A stretch of 7,840 nt of DNA from an uncultured Hyphomicrobiales bacterium. GTDB taxonomy: Bacteria > Pseudomonadota > Alphaproteobacteria > Rhizobiales > Xanthobacteraceae. The notes under the pieces were generated by a model, which had not been told where the DNA came from, did not search any database, and saw only the letters and a program-made list of their open reading frames with translations. This document shows, piece by piece, positions 1-7,254 of this stretch (its first letter is position 1; every line of letters begins with the position of its first letter). The stretch lies in the NCBI GenBank assembly GCA_903891395.1, contig CAITEM010000606.1, positions 1-7,840 on the forward strand. The letters run 5' to 3'. The position numbers and the translations under genes are program-made.

Positions 1-37
1 CGCTTGCAGCAAGCACCAGAACGTCACGCCGGTTCAG
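1..37 (-). CDS. Probable second Tat-exported solute-binding protein, N-terminal fragment (runs off left edge)
   Basis: Only the first 12 codons are inside the window. Read on the minus strand from CTG at 37-35 they give (M)NRRDVLVLAAS, a twin-arginine signal start (NRRDVLVL) like those of Tat-exported ABC binding proteins. A perfect GGAGG (49-45) lies 7 nt before the CTG. No in-frame ATG, GTG or TTG exists between that Shine-Dalgarno and the Arg-Arg pair; the first GTG in frame is codon 8, which would delete the twin arginine. The gene follows a YejA-type binding protein on the same strand, and in Hyphomicrobiales such loci often carry two binding-protein genes in tandem before the permease genes. 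The family is therefore inferred from position and signal type only. A sequencing error that turned ATG into CTG is an alternative. Confidence 0.5.
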   Translation of the reverse strand, partial: MNRRDVLVLAAS

Positions 38-41
38 TGTG

Positions 42-165
42 CTCCCTCCCCCCTTGTGGGGGCGGGTTGGGGTGGGGGGTCGTTGCGATCGATCAGCCAT
101 TCGTACCTTTCAGCACCACCCCCACCCGGCGCACGCCGTGCGCCGGCCTCCCCACAAGGGGGAGG
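42..165. repeat. C/G-rich palindromic intergenic repeat (REP/MITE-like)
   Basis: The two ends are inverted copies of each other: the left arm starts CCTCCCCCCTTGTGGGGG (45-62) and the right arm ends CCTCCCCACAAGGGGGAGG (147-165). Inside them GGGTTGGGGTGGGGGG (64-79) faces CCACCCCCACCC (116-127). Each end is also a small hairpin by itself (CCTCCCC 147-153 with GGGGAGG 159-165; CCCCC 49-53 with GGGGG 58-62). A third perfect hairpin of 9 bp, CCGGCGCAC (126-134) with GTGCGCCGG (138-146), sits in the right half. Elements with this CCCCCTTGTGGGG-type end are familiar from memory as dispersed intergenic repeats of Bradyrhizobium and related genomes; copy number cannot be tested here. It lies between two genes of the transporter operon and its left end contains the Shine-Dalgarno of the downstream gene. 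Confidence 0.75.
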
Positions 166-177
166 TAAAGAAAGAAT

Positions 178-2064
<1,887 letters not shown>

Positions 2065-2186
2065 GCAATTTGTTCCTTGAAGCCAAACGCTCGAACCGAC
2101 GCCCTAATGCAACGCATCGCGGGCGATTATGTCGGTTTTTCGGTCCGCCACCAGCGGCGGGGCGCCGCAGACGCGGTCTAAACGCA
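2065..2186 (-). promoter_or_regulatory. Upstream region of the binding-protein gene (presumed promoter)
   Basis: This stretch lies between the cytochrome c terminator and the start of the binding-protein gene, so the promoter for the transporter operon should be here. The only clear signal is AAGGA (minus strand) 9 nt before the ATG. A CATAAT (minus strand, around 2126-2131) could act as a -10 element, but I see no good -35 at the right distance. Confidence 0.3.
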
Positions 2187-2215
2187 AAACGGCCGGGCGC
2201 TGGGCCCGGCCGTTT
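2187..2215 (-). terminator. Rho-independent terminator of the cytochrome c gene
   Basis: AAACGGCCGGGC (2187-2198) and GCCCGGCCGTTT (2204-2215) form a perfect 12-bp stem with a 5-nt loop. On the minus strand the stem ends in GTTTT and is followed by GCGTTT. It begins 21 nt past the cytochrome c stop codon, which is the right place to end that transcript and to insulate the binding-protein gene 120 bp further on. Confidence 0.85.
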
Positions 2216-2236
2216 CGTAAATTCGTACCTGGAAGG

Positions 2237-2857
2237 CTACTTCTTGGCCGGCGCTGGCGCGGCCGCCTTGGGCGCGTCCGCCGGCTTGGCGCCAGCGGGT
2301 GCCGGAGCGTTTTCCGCCGCTTTCGGCAGCGGCTGCGGGGCATCCGACAGCGTATTGAGGAAGTCGATCACGTCGGCGCGCTGCTGGCCGCGCGACAGAC
2401 CGGCGAAGGTCATGTTGGTGCCGGGGATATAGCCGCGCGGATTGGCCAAGAAGGCGTAGAGTTCGCCGAAGGTCCAGTTGCCGCCTTTGGCTTTCATGGC
2501 CGCCGAATAATTGAAACCGGCTTCGGTCGCGCGGGCGCGGCCCACGACACCGTACAAATTCGGGCCGACGCGGTTGGGACCGCCCTTTTCGAAGGTGTGG
2601 CAGGCCTGGCACTGCTTGGCGGTGGACTGGCCCTTATCGATGGAGGCGGAGGCCATCATCGTTTCCATCGGCTCTTCGGCTTCCTTGGCCGCGCCAGCAG
2701 CCTCGCCGCCGCTGTGTTCCTTGACCGCGATGGCGTAACCCGGCTTGGCCGGCTTCTCCGGGGAGAAAATGGCGCCGGCGCCGATGTTGAGCGCGAGCAA
2801 GATCAGGCAAGTGGCGAGAATGGCGCCAAGAACCTTGTTGAGTTCGAAGGAATTCAT
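2237..2857 (-). CDS. cycM: Membrane-anchored c-type cytochrome, CycM-like
   Basis: This 206-residue protein is a class I cytochrome c held in the cytoplasmic membrane by an uncleaved N-terminal helix (residues 9-31), with the heme domain in the periplasm. It resembles CycM of Bradyrhizobium, which carries electrons from the bc1 complex to the aa3 oxidase. A charged linker (33-70) leads to CQACH at 83-87, which binds heme through Cys83 and Cys86 with His87 as axial ligand. RVGPNLYGVVGR (96-107) and Met149 in PGTNMTF (the sixth ligand) complete the class I pattern. The last 35 residues are a Pro/Ala/Lys-rich tail that looks disordered. The frame is open far upstream, but the ATG at 2857 gives the expected anchor and has GGGAG 10 nt before it. 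The gene is divergent from kdsB-pheA and has its own terminator. Confidence 0.9.
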   Translation of the reverse strand: MNSFELNKVLGAILATCLILLALNIGAGAIFSPEKPAKPGYAIAVKEHSGGEAAGAAKEAEEPMETMMASASIDKGQSTAKQCQACHTFEKGGPNRVGPNLYGVVGRARATEAGFNYSAAMKAKGGNWTFGELYAFLANPRGYIPGTNMTFAGLSRGQQRADVIDFLNTLSDAPQPLPKAAENAPAPAGAKPADAPKAAAPAPAKK

Positions 2858-3040
2858 CGGAAAACGGCTCCCGGAGCGGGCAAAACGAGGCGGGATTTGG
2901 CTCGCCGCCGAGGTCCCGGCAGCGGCGGAGAGATACCGGTTTGCCTCCGCGCTGGCAACCCGTATAAGCGCCGCGGCGCTATCGACATTCGTCTTGTCCA
3001 AGACCTTATCCAAGGCCTTAGCCGCCAACCGCCCGAACCA
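2858..3040. promoter_or_regulatory. Divergent promoter region between cytochrome c and kdsB
   Basis: This 183-nt stretch must hold promoters for both directions. I do not see a textbook -35/-10 pair on either strand. The most structured part is a tandem 12-bp direct repeat at 2997-3020, next to the kdsB start. Minus-strand CTTATA/TTATAC near 2962-2968 could be a -10 element for the cytochrome gene, but its -35 is weak. Confidence 0.35.
2997..3020. repeat. Tandem 12-bp direct repeat in the kdsB leader
   Basis: TCCAAGACCTTA (2997-3008) is followed directly by TCCAAGGCCTTA (3009-3020), one mismatch in 12. The pair ends 20 nt before the kdsB ATG. It could be a binding site for a regulator, or the trace of a small duplication. 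Confidence 0.6.
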
Positions 3041-3769
3041 ATGCGCAACACCATCATTCTCATACCGGCCCGCATGGCCTCGACCCGCCTGCCCGGCAAG
3101 CCGCTGGCGGATATCAACGGTCTGCCGATGATCGTCCAGGTGCTGCACCGCGCCGAAGCCGCCGGCATCGGCGAGGCCGTGGTGGCCACCGATTCGGAAG
3201 CCGTACAAGCGGCGGTAGAAAAAGCCGGCGGCCGCGCCGTTATGACCGGCGGGCATCATCAGTCCGGCTCCGATCGTATCTTCGAGGCCCTCGAGGCGCT
3301 CGATCCGGAGCACCGCATCGATTTCGTCGTCAACGTGCAGGGCGACCTGCCGACCATCGACCCGGCCGACATCCGCGCCGCGCTCGGTCCGCTGGCCGAT
3401 CCGGCCGTCGATATCGCTACGCTGGCGGCCGTCATCACCGACCCGGCCGAACGCACCAATCCGAACGTGGTCAAGGTGTCGGGCGCCATCGTTACGTCGG
3501 GCCGATTTCACGCCACGACCTTCACGCGCGCCGACGCCGCCGGTCCGGGGCCGCACTATCATCACATCGGGCTGTACGCTTACCGGCGCGCGGCGCTGGC
3601 GCGCTTCGTCGCGCTGCCGCCTTCGGCCAACGAGCAGCGCGAGCGGCTCGAGCAGTTGCGCGCGCTCGACGCCGGCATGCGTATCGACGCGGCCATCGTC
3701 AGAGGCGTGCCGCTCGGCGTCGATACGCCCGAGGAATTGGCCAAGGCGCGCAAAATGCTCCTCGGTTGA
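3041..3769 (+). CDS. kdsB: 3-deoxy-manno-octulosonate cytidylyltransferase (CMP-Kdo synthetase)
   Basis: KdsB (EC 2.7.7.38) joins Kdo to CMP using CTP, giving the activated sugar that is added to lipid A in the cytoplasm for lipopolysaccharide synthesis. The 242 residues match the family's length of about 245-250. The nucleotide-binding start is IPARMASTRLPGKPLADING (8-27). The metal and sugar motif is NVQGDLPTIDP (98-108), with Asp102 in the place of the conserved QGD aspartate; LPTIDP replaces the enterobacterial EPLIPP, which I regard as normal for alphaproteobacteria. HHIGLYAYRR (174-183), LEQLRALDAGMRI (203-215) and GVDTPEELAKAR (226-237) are also typical. The ATG at 3041 starts exactly where the family starts; it has no clear Shine-Dalgarno, so initiation may be weak or the mRNA leader short. 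pheA follows 44 nt downstream and is probably cotranscribed. Confidence 0.94.
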   Translation: MRNTIILIPARMASTRLPGKPLADINGLPMIVQVLHRAEAAGIGEAVVATDSEAVQAAVEKAGGRAVMTGGHHQSGSDRIFEALEALDPEHRIDFVVNVQGDLPTIDPADIRAALGPLADPAVDIATLAAVITDPAERTNPNVVKVSGAIVTSGRFHATTFTRADAAGPGPHYHHIGLYAYRRAALARFVALPPSANEQRERLEQLRALDAGMRIDAAIVRGVPLGVDTPEELAKARKMLLG

Positions 3770-3813
3770 CTTGAGCAGACGTTTGCGCAACGAAATCGCC
3801 AAAGGCGGGGGTC

Positions 3814-4674
3814 ATGGCGAAGAAAAAGATCATTTTCCAGGGCGAGCTCGGCGCGAACTCACATATCGCCTGCCAGGAAGCCTATCCATCCTATGAGGCC
3901 GTGCCGGGCGCAACCTTCGAGGATTGCTTCGCCGCCATCACCGGCGGCAAGGTCGATCTCGGCATGATTCCGATCGAGAACTCGGTCGCCGGCCGCGTCG
4001 CCGACATCCACCATCTGATGCCGACCGCCAAGCTGCACATCATCGGCGAACACTTCATGCCGGTACATCATCAATTGCTGGCGGTGAAGGGCGCGAGCCT
4101 CAAGACCATCAAGACGGTGGAGAGCCACGTCCATGCGTTGGGGCAATGCCGCAAGCTGATCCGGGCGCAGCATCTCAAGGCCGTCGTCGCCGCCGACACC
4201 GCGGGCTCGGCTCGCGAGGTCGCCGAAGCCGGCGACAAGACACGCGCCTCGATCGCCACCGCGCTGGCCGGCAAGATCTACGGTCTCAAGATTCTCGCGC
4301 ACAACATCGAAGACGAAAAACACAACACGACCCGCTTCATCGTGCTCTCGCCCAAAAAGCAATGGGCCAAACCGCAGCCGCGCGGTCGCGTCGTCACGAC
4401 CTTCATCTTCCAGGTCCGCAACATTCCCGCCGCGCTGTACAAGGCGTTGGGCGGCTTAGCCACCAACGGCATCAACATGACCAAGCTGGAAAGCTACATG
4501 GTCGGCGGCAGCTTCTCGGCGACGCAATTCTACGCCGACGTCGAGGGTCACCCGTCCGATCGCGGGCTCGAGCTGGCGCTGGAAGAATTGGCTTTCGTCT
4601 GCCAGCCGAAGACGCTGCGCATTCTCGGTGTCTATCCGGCGCACAAATTTCGCAAAAAGCTCAACGGCAGATAA
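3814..4674 (+). CDS. pheA: Prephenate dehydratase with ACT regulatory domain
   Basis: This is a monofunctional prephenate dehydratase (EC 4.2.1.51), which turns prephenate into phenylpyruvate, the committed step to phenylalanine. It has no chorismate mutase domain, and its 286 residues fit the single-function type. The catalytic domain covers about residues 5-182, with FQGELGANSH (8-17), PIENSVAGRV (53-62) and the essential TRF at 173-175. The ACT domain (about 192-280) should bind phenylalanine for feedback control; its ligand motif reads GINMTKLESYM (219-229), where enterobacterial enzymes have ESRP, and I regard the ESYM form as usual in alphaproteobacteria. The ATG at 3814 follows the purine-rich AAAGGCGGGGG closely. 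It lies 44 nt behind kdsB without a terminator. Its stop codon is 6 nt from that of the opposing gene. Confidence 0.94.
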   Translation: MAKKKIIFQGELGANSHIACQEAYPSYEAVPGATFEDCFAAITGGKVDLGMIPIENSVAGRVADIHHLMPTAKLHIIGEHFMPVHHQLLAVKGASLKTIKTVESHVHALGQCRKLIRAQHLKAVVAADTAGSAREVAEAGDKTRASIATALAGKIYGLKILAHNIEDEKHNTTRFIVLSPKKQWAKPQPRGRVVTTFIFQVRNIPAALYKALGGLATNGINMTKLESYMVGGSFSATQFYADVEGHPSDRGLELALEELAFVCQPKTLRILGVYPAHKFRKKLNGR

Positions 4675-4680
4675 CCCGCG

Positions 4681-5496
4681 TCAGTTGGCCTTCGCCACCT
4701 CGTCCGTAATCACCTTGAAGCTGGCCAGATTGTTCATGCCGAACGTCGTGGTGATCGCGACGTCGATGGCGTCGCGGCCGCGCGCCATCAGCACGCGACC
4801 GAGACGCGGCGTATTGTTGCGCGGATCGAACATTTGCCAGCGCCCGCCGATATAAGCTTCGAACCAGGCGGCGAAGTCGCCGACCGCCCAGGGCTTCGGC
4901 GTGCCGAGATCGCTGAGATAACCGGTGCAATAGCGCGCCGGAATATTCATCGCGCGGCAGAACGAGACCGCCAGGTGGGTGAAGTCGCGGCAGACGCCCC
5001 GCCGCTCATAGAACGCTTCCGACGCGGTTCGCGTCGGATTGGCATGGCCGTAGTTGAAGGTGATGTGGTTGTGGACGTAGTCGCAGATGGCCTGCACGCG
5101 CGCCCATCCGGGCGGCGTGTTGCCGAACAAATCCCAGGCGGCCTGCGACAGCTTCTCGGTATCGCAGTACCGGCTCGCCAGCAGAAACACGATCGCCTCT
5201 TCGGGCAAATCTTCGATCGAATGCTGCTGCGCGCTTTTATCGAAGCTGTCCGGCTTGCCGGAATCACGCACGATCGCGTTGCTGGCGATCCTGAAGCGCC
5301 CGGCTGGCGCGACGATACGGCTGCACCAATTGCCGAAGCCGTCGCGATAGGCGGTCAGCGGCACCACGGGGTCGGTGATGATATGATCGGGAATAAGGAT
5401 ATCGGCGGCACGCGTGTAGTGGATATGCAGCACCAGTAGCATCGGGGTGGGCTGCGGCAGGTCGTAAATCAACTCATAGCCGACATTGAGCTCCAC
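4681..5496 (-). CDS. Transglutaminase-like (COG1305) family protein
   Basis: The protein has a transglutaminase-like core with the N-terminal beta domain seen in bacterial COG1305 members. The family includes amide-cleaving or crosslinking cysteine enzymes; the substrate here is unknown. Start choice: GTG at 5496 is preferred because AAAGGA (5509-5504) lies 7 nt upstream and the protein then begins MELNVGYELIYDLPQPTPM, as its relatives do. An ATG at 5553 would add 19 residues (290 in total), but the nearest AAAGG is about 15 nt away. In the 290-residue numbering the nucleophile is Cys188 in RRGVCRDFTHLA, and the aspartate region is FDPRNNTPR (242-250). The position of the catalytic His in ordinary HAW motifs is Ala228 (GDFAAWFEAY). 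There is no signal peptide, so it is probably cytoplasmic. It lies 84 nt behind the small His-rich gene and may share its transcript. A GAGGCG/CGCCTC hairpin (5516-5531) sits just before the ribosome site. Confidence 0.82.
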   Translation of the reverse strand: MELNVGYELIYDLPQPTPMLLVLHIHYTRAADILIPDHIITDPVVPLTAYRDGFGNWCSRIVAPAGRFRIASNAIVRDSGKPDSFDKSAQQHSIEDLPEEAIVFLLASRYCDTEKLSQAAWDLFGNTPPGWARVQAICDYVHNHITFNYGHANPTRTASEAFYERRGVCRDFTHLAVSFCRAMNIPARYCTGYLSDLGTPKPWAVGDFAAWFEAYIGGRWQMFDPRNNTPRLGRVLMARGRDAIDVAITTTFGMNNLASFKVITDEVAKAN

Positions 5497-5503
5497 ACTA
5501 AAA

Positions 5504-5509
5504 TCCTTT
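5504..5509 (-). promoter_or_regulatory. Shine-Dalgarno AAAGGA supporting a GTG start at 5496
   Basis: AAAGGA on the minus strand is separated by 7 nt from GTG at 5496-5494. This is a much better arrangement than anything before the upstream ATG at 5553 and decides the start of the transglutaminase-like gene. Confidence 0.6.
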
Positions 5510-5580
5510 GGAATTGAGGCGCGGCCGCCTCCAAAAAGCGAACCTACGCTCATAATCGAGCGCTGTCGCCTTTTGCCTGA

Positions 5581-5982
5581 TCAGGTTTTCTGCGGGGTCA
5601 GCCGGTCTTTGTCCAAGAAATAATGCTTGGCGAATGCGAGCAACTGCGCATCGCTGGGATGATCGACGGTTTCCACGCCGATGATCGCCTTCATCAGCCG
5701 CGGATCGTGCTGGTCGATATGTTTCACCAGTTCGGTCTTGGCGGCGGCAGGTCCGGTGATCAGCACCGCGCCGGCGTCGGCGACCGACTGGGCGACGGCA
5801 TGCAGGAAATCCTTGTCCGCCGCCGCGTGGCCGCTGCCGATCGAGTTGGCTTTGTGATGGATGTGCTGGGTCGGATTGTCCGGATGCAGGACGAGCTTGT
5901 CGACGTCGGTCGGGCTGAAATGAAAGACGCGCGCTTCGCGGTGATCGATCCAGATGACGGCGTGAAAGTGATGCTGGCTCAT
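5581..5982 (-). CDS. Small His-rich eRF1-domain-3-like protein ('translational machinery protein' type)
   Basis: This 133-residue protein starts HFHAVIWIDHREARVFHF (5-22) and ends with AVLITGPAAAKTELVKHI (72-89) and LLAFAKHYF (114-122). The pattern is like the small proteins annotated in Bradyrhizobium and relatives as 'translational machinery protein', related to the C-terminal L7Ae/Pelota-like domain of eRF1 and to the bacterial VLRF1/baeRF group. It has no GGQ loop and no catalytic domain, so it cannot be a release factor by itself; a ribosome- or RNA-linked stress role is inference. It is unusually rich in histidine (15 of 133), including HIHHK at 40-44, which could bind metal. The ATG at 5982 has a good GGAAAGG 8 nt upstream. 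An FNR/FixK-like promoter lies 65 nt before it, suggesting induction at low oxygen. It is probably soluble and cytoplasmic. Confidence 0.75.
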   Translation of the reverse strand: MSQHHFHAVIWIDHREARVFHFSPTDVDKLVLHPDNPTQHIHHKANSIGSGHAAADKDFLHAVAQSVADAGAVLITGPAAAKTELVKHIDQHDPRLMKAIIGVETVDHPSDAQLLAFAKHYFLDKDRLTPQKT

Positions 5983-6018
5983 GGACGTTACCTTTCCTGC
6001 ACTCGACAGTATTCGGAC

Positions 6019-6060
6019 CTTGTAGTCCCGCGCGCCCTGGCCCTCTTTGATCTAGGTCAC
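6019..6060 (-). promoter_or_regulatory. FNR/FixK-like activator site with matching -10 element
   Basis: On the minus strand GTGACCTAGATCAA (6060-6047) fits the FNR/FixK pattern TTGAT-N4-ATCAA: one half is perfect, and the core TGA-N6-TCA is intact. Exactly 22 nt further is TACAAG (6024-6019), a 4 of 6 match to TATAAT. That is the spacing of a class II activator promoter centred at -41.5, which would place the transcript start near 6012 and give a leader of about 30 nt before the ATG at 5982. The site overlaps the stop codon of the upstream monooxygenase gene. Confidence 0.6.
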
Positions 6061-7182
6061 CTGCTCGCGCTCGTAACGCGCGACAAAGCGCGGTGACAGC
6101 GTGCGCAGACGCTCGATATCGATGCGGCCGGAGCGCATGATATAGCTCATGGCGAATTCGGCCGGCGCAAAGGTCATGTGATCGCCAAATTGCTCGTACC
6201 AGGCCGCACTGGCATTGGCGCCGCGCACGATCTTTTCCACAATCGGCCGCCGCGCCGCCTCGAAAGCCGGCAATGCCGCGCCGACATCGTCGTCATGTTC
6301 ATCCAAAGCACGGTTGAGCGCAATGGCATCCTCCATCGCCAGCCGCGTGCCGGAACCGATGGAAAAATGCGCGGTATGAAGGGCGTCGCCGATCAGGACA
6401 TGATTGCCGTGGTGCCAGCGCGCGTTCGATACCTGCGGAAAACGCCGCCACACCGAATTGTTGGAGATCAGCGGGCGGCCGTCGAGCGCGTCGGCGAACA
6501 CTTTCTGACACAGCGCGCGTGAATCCGCGTCGTCCATCCGCTCCAGTCCGGCGCCGACAAACGTGGCCGCGTCGACCTCGACGATGAAAGTGCTGCGGCC
6601 GGGCGCGTAGCGATAGTGATGCGCGTTGAAATTGCCGATCGGCGTGTGGCGGAAGGTCTGCGTCAGCGTGTCGAAGACCTTGCTGGTGCCGAACCAGGCG
6701 AAACGGTTGGCCAGATAAACGACGCTGGCGCCGAACTCCTCGGCAAACGTATTGCGCACCAGCGAATTGACGCCATCGGCGCCGACGATCAGATCGGCCT
6801 CGCCCAATTCGTCGAGCGATTTCACCGCGCGGCCGAACTGCGGCTCGACACCCACGGATCGCAACCGCGCCTGCAACAGTTGCAGCAGCTTCAAGCGGCC
6901 GATGGCGGCAAAGCCGACGCCATCGATGACGACGCGCTCGTTGCGATGCACGAGCGTCATATCGCTCCAGGATTCCATCTGCGGCACGATCGCAGCGACG
7001 GTGTCCGGATCGTCCTCGCGCAGGAACTCCAGCGCGCGGTCGGAGAACACCACGCCGAAGCCGAAGGTGGCATCGGCCTGGTTCTGCTCGACCAGCACGA
7101 CGTCGGCGTCCGGCCGGCGGCGCTTGATCAGATAGGACAGATAAAGGCCGGCGGGGCCGGCGCCGAGGATGGCGATGCGCAT
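6052..7182 (-). CDS. FAD-dependent monooxygenase, VioD / anthraniloyl-CoA monooxygenase N-domain type
   Basis: This 376-residue protein is a group A flavin monooxygenase, which should use NAD(P)H and oxygen to hydroxylate an aromatic substrate. The FAD-binding fold opens with ILGAGPAG (5-12) and ends its second strand with Glu32. FGFGVVFSDRALEFL (40-54) is a signature shared with the flavin domain of anthraniloyl-CoA (2-aminobenzoyl-CoA) monooxygenases and salicylyl-CoA 5-hydroxylase. GADGVNS (134-140) is the DG motif, and IGDALHTAHFSIGSGT (264-279) the GD motif. RFAWFGTSKVFD (160-171) and STFIVEV (197-203) resemble the tryptophan hydroxylase VioD. It stops where the flavin domain ends and has no Old Yellow Enzyme domain. 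The ATG at 7182 is preferred over a TTG at 7200, because the family begins MRIAILGAG; neither has a strong ribosome site. No CoA ligase or other aromatic pathway gene is nearby, so the substrate is unknown. Confidence 0.85.
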   Translation of the reverse strand: MRIAILGAGPAGLYLSYLIKRRRPDADVVLVEQNQADATFGFGVVFSDRALEFLREDDPDTVAAIVPQMESWSDMTLVHRNERVVIDGVGFAAIGRLKLLQLLQARLRSVGVEPQFGRAVKSLDELGEADLIVGADGVNSLVRNTFAEEFGASVVYLANRFAWFGTSKVFDTLTQTFRHTPIGNFNAHHYRYAPGRSTFIVEVDAATFVGAGLERMDDADSRALCQKVFADALDGRPLISNNSVWRRFPQVSNARWHHGNHVLIGDALHTAHFSIGSGTRLAMEDAIALNRALDEHDDDVGAALPAFEAARRPIVEKIVRGANASAAWYEQFGDHMTFAPAEFAMSYIMRSGRIDIERLRTLSPRFVARYEREQVT

Positions 7183-7254
7183 GGCCAGCTTGTACCGCAA
7201 CGCGCGGCAGGCGTGCTAGCATCGCCCTCCGTCATTCAACCGAGAACACAAGCC
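7183..7254. promoter_or_regulatory. Divergent promoter region, monooxygenase / CopD-like gene
   Basis: These 72 nt separate two outward-reading genes. On the plus strand TTGTAC (7190-7195) and TGCTAGCAT (7214-7222) are the best candidates for -35 and -10 elements of the CopD-like gene, but the match and spacing are imperfect. I see nothing better for the monooxygenase. Confidence 0.3.

Noticed and set aside
126..146. Internal 9-bp hairpin considered as a stand-alone terminator of the binding-protein gene
   Set aside because: It has no T-run on either side and is part of the larger palindromic repeat.
2129..3040. Open frame extending kdsB upstream by about 300 codons
   Set aside because: It runs antisense through the cytochrome c gene; KdsB family proteins start at the ATG at 3041.
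2858..3802. Open frame extending the cytochrome c upstream by about 315 codons
   Set aside because: It is antisense to kdsB; the membrane anchor and ribosome site place the start at 2857.
4675..4680. Bidirectional terminator between pheA and the transglutaminase-like gene
   Set aside because: Only 6 nt separate the stops, and I see no stem with T-runs around them.
3924..4709. Arg-rich 261-codon frame overlapping pheA
   Set aside because: It is a +1/+2 shadow of pheA with the Arg/His/Gln-rich composition typical of out-of-frame reading.
5516..5531. GAGGCG-CGGC-CGCCTC hairpin considered as a terminator between the two minus-strand genes
   Set aside because: The stem is only 6 bp and no T-run follows it on the minus strand, so it does not look like an intrinsic terminator.
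5576..5585. Perfect palindrome CCTGATCAGG over the stop of the small His-rich gene
   Set aside because: A 10-bp palindrome is too short to be significant alone, and it lacks a loop or T-run for a terminator.
6616..7254. Open frame in phase with the CopD-like gene, running antisense through the monooxygenase
   Set aside because: The hydrophobic CopD-type start begins at 7255, and the upstream part has no membrane or domain character.
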